DNA of 64,000 bases from CAWFPR01 sp963817635 (lineage in GTDB: Bacteria > Acidobacteriota > Vicinamibacteria > Vicinamibacterales > 2-12-FULL-66-21): contig CAWFPR010000032.1 in the NCBI GenBank assembly GCA_963817635.1, forward strand, positions 186,001-250,000, in the 5' to 3' direction. Made by a program: the position numbers and the translations under genes. Of this stretch, positions 17,093 through 26,317 are shown piece after piece. Position 1 is the first letter of the stretch, and every line of letters starts with the position of its first letter. The notes under the pieces were generated by a model. The model was not told the origin of the DNA. It worked only from the letters and a program-made list of their open reading frames with translations, and did no database searches.

Positions 17093-17833
17093 TCACGCCT
17101 TGCCGGCGACGGTCTGGAGGACGGCGTCCACCACGGCATCCACCATCACGCCGCTCGTGTCGACGGTATGCGCGGCCTGCGCATACAGCGGCTCGCGCGC
17201 GGCCAGCAGTCCGCGCAGATCGGCCATCGCCTGCGGATGGTCGGCCATCGGCCGGCGATCCCCCTGGCGGACGACTCGGTTCCAGTGATCTTCGGTCGTG
17301 GCCCGGAGCCAGACGGTCACGGCCGAGCGGCGCAGCAGCGCATACGTTTCCGGCGAGGTCACGATGCCGCCGCCCGTCGCGATGACCATCCCCTGGCGCT
17401 CCGCGAAGACGGCGTTCAGCGTCTCGCGCTCGAGGCGCCGGTAGTAGTCCTCACCGTGCAGCGAGAAGAGCTCGGCAAGGCTGAGGTCGGCCGCCTGCTC
17501 GATGCGGCGATCGAGTTCGACGAAGGGGACGTGCAGCCGCCGTGCGAGCCGCTTGCCGATCGTGGTCTTGCCCGCGCCTCGCAGACCCAGGAGCGCAATC
17601 ACGGGGCCTGTCGGGTCGTCCATCGCGGAGAGGAGGGATGCCGGCGTGGTGTCGAGCGCGCGGGCAACGTCGGCGAGCCGCCGGATCGAGATGTTGCCGC
17701 GCCCGGCTTCGAGCTGGACGAGAAACCTCGGGGAGACGCCGGAGCGCTCTGCGACCTCGCGCAGCGTCCGGCCGCCTTCGATTCGCAGCGCGCGGGCCCG
17801 GCGCCCGACCGCGGCCAGCAGGTCATCGGCCAT
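17093..17833 (-). CDS. boxR: BoxR/BzdR-type regulator: HTH fused to shikimate-kinase-like domain
   Basis: 246 residues. An XRE-type HTH (TLREVAERSGVSPRFLVQLE, about 20-45) is joined to a shikimate-kinase-like domain with Walker A GLRGAGKTTIGKR (near 90) and the conserved VIATGGGIVTSPE. This architecture is that of BoxR/BzdR, repressors of benzoate degradation that sense benzoyl-CoA with the kinase-like domain. It is divergent from boxC-boxB, which strongly supports the assignment. TATAGT ends 7 nt before the ATG, so the mRNA should be leaderless. Confidence 0.92.
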   Translation of the reverse strand: MADDLLAAVGRRARALRIEGGRTLREVAERSGVSPRFLVQLEAGRGNISIRRLADVARALDTTPASLLSAMDDPTGPVIALLGLRGAGKTTIGKRLARRLHVPFVELDRRIEQAADLSLAELFSLHGEDYYRRLERETLNAVFAERQGMVIATGGGIVTSPETYALLRRSAVTVWLRATTEDHWNRVVRQGDRRPMADHPQAMADLRGLLAAREPLYAQAAHTVDTSGVMVDAVVDAVLQTVAGKA

Positions 17834-17837
17834 GTGC

Positions 17838-17880
17838 GCACTATAATACACAATAATCACACTTGACGGAAATATAGTGC
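17838..17880. promoter_or_regulatory. Divergent boxR/boxC promoter with symmetric arms
   Basis: GCACTATA (17838-17845) and TATAGTGC (17873-17880) form a perfect inverted repeat 27 nt apart. Each arm contains TATAGT oriented outward, so each is a plausible -10 for one of the divergent genes: boxR starts 7 nt from one, boxC has a 40-nt leader from the other. A dimeric BoxR bound to such arms would block both promoters. No good -35 is seen. Confidence 0.6.
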
Positions 17881-17918
17881 CTTGACACTGCCGGGATCCC
17901 GCAAGTACGCTGTGGCGG

Positions 17919-19577
17919 ATGGCCACCGATACGAAGACCTCGCCCCGCATCTCGTTCGAGACCGCGCCGGACCGCTACCGCCACTGGAAACTGAGCTTCG
18001 ACGGCCCCGTTGCGTCGCTGTCGATGGACGTGCAGGAGGACGCCGGGCTGTCGCCTGACTACCGCCTGAAGCTGAACTCGTACGACCTCGGCGTGGACAT
18101 CGAGCTGGCCGATGCGATCCAGCGAATCCGTTTCGAGCATCCCGAGGTGCGGACCGTCGTCGTCGGCAGTCTGAAGGAGCGCATCTTCTGCGCCGGCGCG
18201 AACATCTTCATGCTGCGCGGCTCGACGCACGCCTGGAAGGTGAACTTCTGCAAGTTCACCAACGAAACGCGTCTCGCAATGGAGGACGCCAGCGAGCACT
18301 CGGGCCTCAAGTTCCTCGCGGCCCTGAACGGCATCTGCGCCGGCGGCGGGTACGAGCTTGCACTCGCCTGCGACGAGATCTTCCTGGTGGACGACGGGAA
18401 TTCCGCCGTCAGCCTGCCGGAGACGCCGCTTCTCGCCGTGCTGCCCGGGACGGGCGGGCTCACGCGCGTCGTGGACAAGCGCAAGGTCCGCCGCGACCTC
18501 GCGGACTTTTTCGGCACGGTGGCCGAAGGCATCAAGGGGAAGCGCGCCGTGGAGTGGCGGCTGGTGGACGCGGTCCATCCCACGAGCCAGTTCAGGGAAC
18601 GCGTCGCGAAGCGCGCGGTGGAGTTGGCCGCGCAGTCTGATCGGCCCGCGGATGCCGCCGGCGTCCGCCTCGGCGCGCTCGATCCGCAGGTCACCGATGG
18701 CGCGGTCCGGTACTCCAGCGTGTCGCTCGAGATCGACCGCGACAAGCGCGCCGCCACCCTGACCATCAGGGGACCCGAGGCCGGCGAGCCCACCGCCATC
18801 GATCAGATCCTGGCGGCCGGCGATCGGTTCTGGCCGCTGCGGGCGTTCCGCGAGCTGGACGACGCGCTGCTGCGCCTGCGCGTCAACGAGCCCCTGATCG
18901 GCACGGTGGTCGTCAAGACGCTGGGAGACGCGGCGCAGGCGCTGGCGGTTGACGAGACGCTGCTGGCGCACCGCGACCACTGGTTCGTACGCGAAGTCGT
19001 GCTCTTCATGAAGCGCACGCTCAAGCGGATGGACCTGACCTCGCGCAGCTTCTTCGCGTGCATCGAACCCGGCAGCTGCTTTGCGGGCAGCCTGTTCGAA
19101 CTCGCCATCGCCGCGGATCGTTCCTACATGCTCGACGATCCGGAACGGCCGAACGCGATCGCGCTGTCGGGGATGAACGGCGGTCCGTTGAAAATGAGCA
19201 ACGGCCTGACGCGCCTGCAGACGCGGTTCCTCGGCGATCCCGGGCGCGTCGACGAGGTGCTCGGCGAACACGAGCCCTTCGACGCACAGGCGGCGCTCGA
19301 TGCGGGCCTGGTCTCCTTCTCGCCGGACGAACTCGATTGGGACGACGAAGTGCGTCTCGCCGTCGAGAGCCGCGCGGCCTTCTCCCCCGACGCGCTCACT
19401 GGCATGGAGGCCAACCTCCGCTTTGCCGGCCCCGAGACGATGGAAACGAAGATCTTCGGGCGGTTGACCGCGTGGCAGAACTGGATTTTCCAGCGACCGA
19501 ACGCCGTCGGCGCAACGGGTGCGTTGACCGCCTACGGATCGCAGTCGCGCGCCGAATTCGATTTCACCCGCGTGTAG
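17919..19577 (+). CDS. boxC: Benzoyl-CoA-dihydrodiol lyase
   Basis: 552 residues, the length of BoxC. Crotonase-fold signatures include GICAGGGYELALACDEIF (near 135) and LPETPLLAVLPGTGGLTRV; the C-terminal half contains FACIEPGSCFAGSLFELAIA. BoxC hydrolyses and opens the ring of 2,3-epoxybenzoyl-CoA (via the dihydrodiol form) to 3,4-dehydroadipyl-CoA semialdehyde and formate. Starts at ATG 17919; boxB follows 33 nt after its stop. Cytoplasmic. Confidence 0.93.
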   Translation: MATDTKTSPRISFETAPDRYRHWKLSFDGPVASLSMDVQEDAGLSPDYRLKLNSYDLGVDIELADAIQRIRFEHPEVRTVVVGSLKERIFCAGANIFMLRGSTHAWKVNFCKFTNETRLAMEDASEHSGLKFLAALNGICAGGGYELALACDEIFLVDDGNSAVSLPETPLLAVLPGTGGLTRVVDKRKVRRDLADFFGTVAEGIKGKRAVEWRLVDAVHPTSQFRERVAKRAVELAAQSDRPADAAGVRLGALDPQVTDGAVRYSSVSLEIDRDKRAATLTIRGPEAGEPTAIDQILAAGDRFWPLRAFRELDDALLRLRVNEPLIGTVVVKTLGDAAQALAVDETLLAHRDHWFVREVVLFMKRTLKRMDLTSRSFFACIEPGSCFAGSLFELAIAADRSYMLDDPERPNAIALSGMNGGPLKMSNGLTRLQTRFLGDPGRVDEVLGEHEPFDAQAALDAGLVSFSPDELDWDDEVRLAVESRAAFSPDALTGMEANLRFAGPETMETKIFGRLTAWQNWIFQRPNAVGATGALTAYGSQSRAEFDFTRV

Positions 19578-19610
19578 GGGCGGTTCGACAGGCGCCGAGG
19601 TACACGAACG

Positions 19611-21029
19611 ATGATCTCAGCCGAAAAGATTCCCAACAACGTCGGCCTGTCGAGCAACAAGCGCCTGCAGCGGGCGCTCGAGCACTGGCAGCCGCAGTAC
19701 ATCCAGTGGTGGAAGGACATGGGGCCGCAGGGGTTCCAGGACTATCACCAGGTGTACGTGCGTACGGCGGTCAGCGTCGATCCGTCCGGGTGGGCGCACT
19801 TCGAATACGTCAAGCTGCCAGAGTATCGCTGGGGCATCTTCCTCGCCGACCCGGTGGCGGATCGCAGGATCGGGTTTGGCGACTTCTTCGGGCAGCCGGT
19901 CTGGCACGAAGTGCCCGGAGAATTCCGCAATCAGCTGCGCCGGCTGATCGTGACGCAGGGCGACACCGAACCGGCGAGCGTCGAGCAGCAGCGGTGGCTG
20001 GGGCAGCGCTGCCCGAGCCTCTACGACCTGCGCAACCTGTTCCAGGTCAACGTCGAAGAAGGCCGGCACCTGTGGGCGATGGTGTACCTGCTGCACTCGT
20101 ATTTCGGCCGTGACGGCCGCGACGAGGCCGAGGAGCTGCTGGCCCGCCAGAGCGGCAACCGCGACAAGCCGCGCATCCTCGACGCGTTCAACGAGCCGAT
20201 CGAGAACTGGCTGGACTTCTTCATGTTCACGATGTTCACCGACCGCGACGGCAAGTCGCAGCTGCTGTCGCTGTCGGAGAGCTCGCTCGACCCGCTGTCG
20301 CGCACCACCCGCTTCATGCTGACCGAGGAAGCCCACCACATGTTCGTCGGCGAAACCGGCATCGCGCGGATTATCGAACGGACCTGCCAGCTGCTCGGGC
20401 AGGCCGGCTTCTCGGAGGACGTTCGCAGGGTGGGCGGTATCGACATCCCCACGATCCAGAAGTTCATCAACCTCTGGTTCAGCCTCTCGCTCGACCTGCA
20501 CGGCAACGAAATCTCGACCAATGCGGCGTCGTACTTCGCCAATGGACTCAAGGGGCGCGCGCAGGAAGAGAAGTGGGACGACCACGCCGTGACCGAGAAG
20601 ATGTACGAGCTGGACGTCGCGGCCGACGGCCGGATCGAGCGCCAGCACATCCCGATGCGCACGGCGATGAACGAGGTGCTGCGCGACTGGTACGTGGGCG
20701 ACTGCGAGGCGGGCGTGACGCGATGGAACAAGATCTTCGAGCGCCACGGCATGTCGGATCGCCTGCGCCTGCCGGACCGCAAGTTCAACCGCGGCATCGG
20801 CATGTTCCGGTCGCTGCACTTCGACCCGCACGGGGCGCCGCTCTCGACCGAGCAGTGGGAGCGCCGGAGACACGAGTGGCTGCCGGCGCCCTCCGACCGC
20901 GAATACCTCCTGAACATCATGGCCACGCCGGTGTACGAGCCGGGCAAGTTCGCCAACTACATCGCGCCGCCCATCCGCGGGATCAACCGGCAGCACGTGA
21001 ACTTCGAGTACGTGCGCACTGAAGCGTAA
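19611..21029 (+). CDS. boxB: Benzoyl-CoA 2,3-epoxidase, oxygenase subunit
   Basis: 472 residues, the BoxB size. Class I diiron monooxygenase that epoxidises benzoyl-CoA with electrons from BoxA. EEAHHMFVGETG (near 238) supplies di-iron ligands; PQYIQWWKDMGP near the N-terminus and NFEYVRTEA at the C-terminus are family features. It lies between boxC and an aldehyde dehydrogenase. The reductase BoxA is not found in the window and must be elsewhere or replaced. Confidence 0.93.
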   Translation: MISAEKIPNNVGLSSNKRLQRALEHWQPQYIQWWKDMGPQGFQDYHQVYVRTAVSVDPSGWAHFEYVKLPEYRWGIFLADPVADRRIGFGDFFGQPVWHEVPGEFRNQLRRLIVTQGDTEPASVEQQRWLGQRCPSLYDLRNLFQVNVEEGRHLWAMVYLLHSYFGRDGRDEAEELLARQSGNRDKPRILDAFNEPIENWLDFFMFTMFTDRDGKSQLLSLSESSLDPLSRTTRFMLTEEAHHMFVGETGIARIIERTCQLLGQAGFSEDVRRVGGIDIPTIQKFINLWFSLSLDLHGNEISTNAASYFANGLKGRAQEEKWDDHAVTEKMYELDVAADGRIERQHIPMRTAMNEVLRDWYVGDCEAGVTRWNKIFERHGMSDRLRLPDRKFNRGIGMFRSLHFDPHGAPLSTEQWERRRHEWLPAPSDREYLLNIMATPVYEPGKFANYIAPPIRGINRQHVNFEYVRTEA

Positions 21030-21038
21030 CGGACGCCA

Positions 21039-22484
21039 ATGGATCAGAAGCAGCTTTTCATCAACAACACCTGGCGCCAGGCCGCGTCCGGCGCAACGAT
21101 GGATGTGGTGAATCCCGCCACCGAGGAGCCGATCGCCGCGGTCGCGTCGGCCGACCGCGCCGACCTCGATCTGGCGGTCGACGCCGCGCGGGCGGCGCTG
21201 GCCGGACCGTGGGGGGGCATGTCGGCGCGCGAACGCGGACGGCTCGTCCGGAAGATCGGCGAGCGCCTGATGCAGCGGGCCGACGAGATTGCACGCCTCG
21301 AGACGCTCCACAACGGCAAGCCAATCAGCGAATCGCGGCACATCGAGATTCCGGCCGCGGCGGAATGTTTCGAATACTACGGCGGCTGGTCCGACAAGGT
21401 GATGGGCGAGACCATCCCGGTCAGGGGGAACTACCTCACCTACACGCTGCGCGAACCGATCGGCGTCGTCGCGGCGATCGTGCCGTGGAACTTCCCGCTG
21501 CTCCTGGCCGCGTGGAAGATCGCGCCCGCGCTCGCGTGCGGCAACACCGTGATCGTCAAGCCGGCGAGCCAGACGCCGCTCACCGCGCTGGCGCTCGGCG
21601 AGATCGCGCTGGAGGTGGGCCTGCCTCCCGGTGTGCTCAACGTCCTGACTGGCCCTGGCGCGAAGCTCGGCCAGGCGATCGTCGAGCACCCGGGGATCGA
21701 CAAGATCGCGTTCACCGGCGATACGAGCACCGGCAAGGGCATCATGCGCGGCGCCGCCGACACGTTGAAGAGGATCACGCTGGAACTCGGCGGCAAGTCC
21801 CCCAACATCGTCCTGGCCGACGCCGACGTCGAGGCGGCCATTCGCGGCGCGACGGTTGGCATCTTCTACGGCAAGGGCGAGGTCTGCGCCGCGGGGTCGC
21901 GGCTGCTCGTTGACGCGTCGCTCAAGAACGAGTTCATCGACAAGCTGGCTGCGCGCGCGAAGAAGATGGTGGCCGGCGATCCGATGGATCCAAAGACGCG
22001 GTTCGGCGCGCTGTCGTCGAAAAAGCAGATGGACACCGTCCTGCGCTACATCGAGTCCGGCAAGAGCGAGGGGGCGACGCTCGTCGCCGGCGGCGCGCGC
22101 ACCGACATCGGGACCGGGAAGGGCTATTTCGTCCAGCCGACGATCTTCGCGGACGTGAAGCCGGAGATGACGATTTCGCGCGAAGAGATCTTCGGCCCCG
22201 TGCTCGCGGCGATCGAGTTCGCCGACCTGGACGAGGCCATCGCCATCGCGAACGACTCTCCGTACGGCCTTGCCGCCGGCGTGTGGACCCGGGACATCAA
22301 GAAGGCCCACCACGTCGCGAGGCGGCTCCAGGCCGGCACCGTCTGGATCAACACTTACAACGTCTACGACACAGCCGCGCCGTTCGGCGGCTACAAGCAG
22401 AGCGGCTTCGGCCGCGAGATGTCCGCCCACGCGCTCGAACACTACACCCAGGTCAAGAGCGTCTGGGTGGATCTGAGCCTCTAG
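21039..22484 (+). CDS. NAD(P)-dependent aldehyde dehydrogenase
   Basis: 481 residues. Catalytic Cys in KGEVCAAGSRLLVD (near 282), general base Glu in TLELGGKSPNIV (near 250), and VPWNFPLLLAAWKIAPALA before them. The sequence is closest in style to betaine/aminomuconate-semialdehyde dehydrogenases, not to the BoxD type. In this place it could oxidise the box-pathway semialdehyde, or 2-aminomuconate semialdehyde if the kynureninase-like gene downstream marks a tryptophan route. It starts 9 nt after boxB, so it is in the box operon. Confidence 0.9.
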   Translation: MDQKQLFINNTWRQAASGATMDVVNPATEEPIAAVASADRADLDLAVDAARAALAGPWGGMSARERGRLVRKIGERLMQRADEIARLETLHNGKPISESRHIEIPAAAECFEYYGGWSDKVMGETIPVRGNYLTYTLREPIGVVAAIVPWNFPLLLAAWKIAPALACGNTVIVKPASQTPLTALALGEIALEVGLPPGVLNVLTGPGAKLGQAIVEHPGIDKIAFTGDTSTGKGIMRGAADTLKRITLELGGKSPNIVLADADVEAAIRGATVGIFYGKGEVCAAGSRLLVDASLKNEFIDKLAARAKKMVAGDPMDPKTRFGALSSKKQMDTVLRYIESGKSEGATLVAGGARTDIGTGKGYFVQPTIFADVKPEMTISREEIFGPVLAAIEFADLDEAIAIANDSPYGLAAGVWTRDIKKAHHVARRLQAGTVWINTYNVYDTAAPFGGYKQSGFGREMSAHALEHYTQVKSVWVDLSL

Positions 22485-22487
22485 ACC

Positions 22488-22620
22488 ACTGCAGATTGCA
22501 GATTGCAGGTTGCAGATTGCCGGAGTGCCCATTCACGATTGCCGAATGGGGTACACCAATCATCAATCGTCAATCCTCAATCGGTCCAATCTGCAATCTG
22601 CAATCTGCAGTCTGCAATCC
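22488..22620. repeat. Inverted pair of ATTGCAG / CTGCAAT heptamer arrays
   Basis: Beginning 4 nt after the aldehyde dehydrogenase stop, ATTGCAG units run rightward. TCAATCG/TCAATCC heptamers fill the middle, and CTGCAAT units (the reverse complement of the first) close the block. The arms could fold into a stem of about 30 bp. Same family as the array at 636-778. Confidence 0.88.
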
Positions 22621-22622
22621 GT

Positions 22623-22768
22623 ATGCTCCGTATGCTGCCAGTCATCGACGCCCACATCCACTCCACCGTTCCACTTGACCCTCACCCTGTGAAACCCTAC
22701 GACCCACACTCTCGGACGCGGCCAGGCGCAAGATCCTCTACGACAATGCCGCACGCATCTTCTCGTGA
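22623..22768 (+). pseudogene. Amidohydrolase fossil, internally deleted
   Basis: Only the two ends of an amidohydrolase-2 gene remain. The start MLRMLPVIDAHIHS keeps the metal-binding DAHIH, and about 60 nt later another frame reads LSDAARRKILYDNAARIFS followed by TGA (22766-22768), the usual C-terminal helix of this family. Nearly all of the roughly 300-residue barrel is gone. ACMSD-type amidohydrolases in tryptophan/aminobenzoate routes have these ends. It lies between the aldehyde dehydrogenase and the kynureninase-like gene. Confidence 0.75.
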
Positions 22769-22833
22769 CTCGGCGATGACCGGCGGCCGGTCCGGAGTTG
22801 GTGCTTGACGGATGAAACGGTAAAGTGTCTGCG

Positions 22834-24004
22834 ATGAGCGAAGATCCCCTGCTGATCTGGCGAAAGGAATTCCCGATCGTCGATACCTGCACCTACCTGG
22901 TGAGCCATTCGCTCGGTGCGATGCCGAGGCGCACGGCGAGTCCTATCTCCAGCAGTTCGCCGACGAGTGGTCCTCGCGCGGTGTACGGGCCTGGTACGAA
23001 GGCTGGTGGGAGATCGGGCACACCACGGGCGATCTGCTGGCGCCGATTGTCGGTGCGCCGAAGGGCTCCATCTCGATGCACCAGAACGTCACGGTGACGC
23101 AGGCGATCGTCGCCTCGTGCCATCGTTTCGACGGTCCCCGCCGGAAGATCGTGATGTCAGGACCTCGAGTTTCCTGTCGAACATGTACCTGTTCGAGGGA
23201 TTTCGGCGTTACGGCGCCGAGATCGTGTACGTGCCCGTCGGACGATGCCATGCGGACGAACCTCGACCGGTTCCTCGACGCCATCGACGAGCGGACCGTG
23301 CTGGTGCCGGTGTCCCTGGTGCTGTTCAAGAGTGCGTACATTCAGGAGGCCGAAGCGATTATCGAGAAAGCGCATCGCGTGGGCGCCCGCGTGATCCTCG
23401 ACGTGTACCAGGCGGCCGGCGCGGTGCCGGTGAGCCTCGAGGCCTGGGGTGCCGATTTCGCCGTCGGCGGATCGGTGAAGTGGCTGTGTGGCGGGCCCGG
23501 CGCGGGTACTGTACGTCCGGCCCGATCTTGCGAACGAGCTCGAGCCTGGCATCGTCGGATGGGCGGCGCACGCGCAGCCGTTCCAGTTCGCAGACCGGCG
23601 CCATCGTGTACGCAGAGGCGCCCGAACGATTTCAGAGTGGAACGCCGAATGTGCCGTCTCTCTACTCGTGCCGGGCCGGTTACGAAATCGTGGGCCAGAT
23701 CGGTGTGCCGGCAATCCGCGAGAAGTCGCTCCGCCTGACGCGGCAACTGATGGACCGTGCGGGGGCCGCCGGCTTTCGGGTCAACACGCCGGAGGCCGAC
23801 GACGAGCGTGGCGGCGCGGTGATCGTGGATGTGCCGAACGGCGCGGCGGTGGCGGACGAGCTGATGCGGCGCGACGTCATCGTCGACTATCGGCCAGGGG
23901 CCGGGATCCGCATGGCGCCGCACTTCTACAACACATCCGCCGAGATCGATCACGCCATGGACACGCTGGTCGAGGTCGCAGAGGAGCAGAACGTCGCGCG
24001 ATGA
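22834..24004 (+). CDS. Class V aminotransferase, kynureninase-like (several frameshifts)
   Basis: About 390 residues when joined over at least four indels (near 22925, 23160, 23240, 23510 and 23595). Pieces in order: MSEDPLLIWRKEFPIVDTC, YLQQFADEWSSRGVRAWYEG, GSISMHQNVTVTQAIVASC, SNMYLFEGFRRYGAEIVYV, RVILDVYQAAGAVPVSL, GGSVKWLCGGPGAG (PLP Lys) and FQSGTPNVPSLYS. The fold and the GGPGAG after the PLP Lys fit kynureninase or a relative. TAAAGT ends 8 nt before the ATG. The stop overlaps the next start as ATGA. Confidence 0.75.
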
Positions 24005-24898
24005 TCCGGACAGTGGCGGTGCTTGGCGCCGGGACGATGGGGCACGGGATCGCGCACGCGGCGATCGCCGGTGGATACGACACGCGGATGTACGACGTCG
24101 AACCCGCCGCGGTCGAGAGGGGCCGTCTGGCGATTGAGGGGATCCTCCAGGGGCGTGGAGCTCGGAAAGGTGACGGCTGCCGCCGCCGCCGCGATGCTGC
24201 AGCGCCTCACCGCGACCAGCCGGCTCGGCGAGGCGCTGTTCGATACCGACTTCGTCATCGAAGCCGCGCCAGAGCGGATCGACCTGAAGATCGCGCTCAT
24301 GGGACAGATCGACGCCCTGGCGCCGGACCGCGCGATTGTCGCCACCAATACCTCCGCGCTCAGCATCACCGAAATGGCGGGTGCGTCGAAGCGGCCGGGG
24401 CGCGTGGCGGGCATGCACTTCTTCAACCCCGTGCACAAGATGAAGCTCGTCGAAATCGTGCAGGCGCTCGAGACGTCGCCCGACACGCTCGAGGCCGTCG
24501 AGGAGGTGTCGCGCCGCATGGGGAAGGAGACCGTCCTCGTCCGCGAGTCTCCGGGGTTCATCACCACGCGCGTGAACGCGAGCATCGGCAACGAGGCCTT
24601 CTACATGCTGATGGAAGGGGTCGCGTCGGCGCGCGACATCGACAAGGCCCTGAAGCTCGGCCTGAACCACCCGATGGGACCCTTCGAGCTGGTGGATCTC
24701 GTCGGCCTCGATACGCGCCTGTCGATTCTCGAATACCTGCACCGGAGCCTGGGCGAGAAGTACCGTCCGTGCCCCCTTCTCGCGCAGTACGTGAAAGCCG
24801 GGCGGCTGGGCCGGAAAGCGGGTCGCGGCGTCTACGGTACAACGCCTCGCGGCTGTGCCCGCCGGCGCGCAGAACAGAAACATTCGCGTTCTCAGTAA
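24001..24898 (+). CDS. 3-hydroxyacyl-CoA dehydrogenase (frameshift)
   Basis: About 298 residues. NAD site VLGAGTMGHGIAHAAIAGG at the N-terminus; after an indel near 24155-24165 the frame continues with GKVTAAAAAAMLQRL, ATNTSALSITEMA, GMHFFNPVHKMKLVEIVQA and NHPMGPFELVDLVGLDTRL, all standard. The C-terminus after GRKAGRGVYG is unusual and may carry a second indel. It oxidises 3-hydroxyacyl-CoA to 3-oxoacyl-CoA. With the hydratase next door it would take dehydroadipyl-CoA to 3-oxoadipyl-CoA. Confidence 0.86.
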
Positions 24899-24936
24899 CT
24901 CCGTTCTCCTGTGATTCGCGGGTGGCTGCCGTGCCT

Positions 24937-25704
24937 ATGAATATCCGAGTTGACGTGTCCGAGTCGATCGCCACGCTCACGATCGACCGCCCGTCGGTGA
25001 AGAACGCGCTGAACCTCGAGACGGTGCAGGAGTGTCACCGGGCGCTCGACGAGCTCGGCGCGAATCCTGCGGTCGGCGTGCTGATCGTCACCGGCGCCGG
25101 CGAGACGGCGTTCGTGTCAGGCGCCGACATCAACGACATCCGTGCACGCGGCACGGCCGAAGGACTGGCCGCGATCAATTCTTCGCTCTTCGCGCGGTTC
25201 GACGCGTTTCCACGGCCCACGATCGCCGCAATCAACGGCTACGCGCTCGGCGGGGGATGCGAGCTGGCGCTCGCGTGCGACATCCGGGTGGCTGCTGACA
25301 CGGCGAAGTTCGGCCAGCCCGAGCTCGGGTTGGGGATCATCCCCGGCGCCGGAGCCACCCAGCGCCTCCCGCGGATCGTCGGCATGGGCTGGGCGAAGCA
25401 CCTCGTGCTGACGGGCGAGATCATCGACGCGAAACAGGCGCTCGACATCGGACTCGTGACCGCCATCATGCCGGCGGGGCAGCTCCAGGTCCGGGCGCGC
25501 GAACTTGCGAAGCGCGTGCTGCGCCAGGGGCCGCTCGCCGCACGTCTCGCGAAGCTGGCGCTCAACGCGTCGGCCCGCGTGGACCTCGACTCGGGGCTCC
25601 TCATCGAAACGCTGGCCCAGGCGATCTGCTACGACTCGGACGACAAGCAGGAAGGTACGACCGCGTTCCTCGAGAAGCGCAAGCCGAAGTTCAGCGGCCG
25701 CTGA
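24937..25704 (+). CDS. Enoyl-CoA hydratase
   Basis: 255 residues of the crotonase family: FVSGADINDIRA and ALGGGCELALACDIRVAAD give the oxyanion-hole region, and GIIPGAGATQRLPRIVG carries the catalytic-Glu region (here GAGAT). It hydrates enoyl-CoA esters; in this operon the likely substrate is 2,3-dehydroadipyl-CoA. ATG 24937 is preferred since the upstream open frame is the out-of-register tail of the dehydrogenase gene. Confidence 0.9.
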   Translation: MNIRVDVSESIATLTIDRPSVKNALNLETVQECHRALDELGANPAVGVLIVTGAGETAFVSGADINDIRARGTAEGLAAINSSLFARFDAFPRPTIAAINGYALGGGCELALACDIRVAADTAKFGQPELGLGIIPGAGATQRLPRIVGMGWAKHLVLTGEIIDAKQALDIGLVTAIMPAGQLQVRARELAKRVLRQGPLAARLAKLALNASARVDLDSGLLIETLAQAICYDSDDKQEGTTAFLEKRKPKFSGR

Positions 25705-26317
25705 GTGGCCGGACCGCCGGTCAGCCCGCGACGGTCGTGGACAGCCGACAACGGTCCGCGGCCCGGGCCGGCCATTATCCCCGCCGTTCGCCGCCGGCGG
25801 TCGCCGTTCGCCGCCAGTCGCCGCCGAACGCGACCGGCCTTGCTGACTGCACGATGGGCCTACCCTGGACCGCATGAGAAGGTCGAGCGTTCCCGGTGGT
25901 TGCGTGCCTGGTGATTCTGTGGTGTGATACCGCGTCGGCTCGTTTGCCGTCGGGCGGTGCCACGAGCGATCGGAATCGCCTGGCCGCGCGCGAACAGATG
26001 CACCCGGCAAGCCAGATCCCGGCGCCCGCATGGCGGACGCCAGCGCCGATGGCCAGCCCGCGGTCGGGACTGAGCGGGACGGTCCCAGCGATAGCTGCTG
26101 TGTTGAGTTTCGTCAGCAGCAGCCTGGCGGTGATCTGTGTACTGGCGCGCGGTGCTCGATACGCTGGTGCTGCAGATCCGGAGCGCTGTGGCGGTGATTG
26201 ATCCCACCCGTTATCCTGCCGGGCGCCTTCGTGCTCCGCGACATCAGGACGAAGGGAGTCCGTTGAGGCGGCGATGACAGGAGCGCCTGGCGCGACATCT
26301 GGTTCGAGAGCAACGGG
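25705..26317. other. About 610 bp with no recognisable gene
   Basis: A GCCGTTC/GCCGCC-rich low-complexity patch lies at 25780-25830. Beyond that I find open frames on both strands but none with a recognisable domain, codon pattern or start signal. It may hold decayed sequence. The last ~40 bases, read in the frame of the next gene, give WRDIWFESNG, a natural N-terminus of the following hydrolase. Confidence 0.4.

Noticed and set aside
19617..22532. 971-residue open frame on the minus strand opposite boxB and the aldehyde dehydrogenase
   Set aside because: High-GC shadow frame; no domain, composition dominated by Arg, Ala, His, Val and overlaps two clear genes.
22834..24004. Kynureninase-like gene as a true pseudogene
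   Set aside because: All catalytic regions are conserved in the alternate frames and frame breaks are common across the window, so sequence error is more likely.
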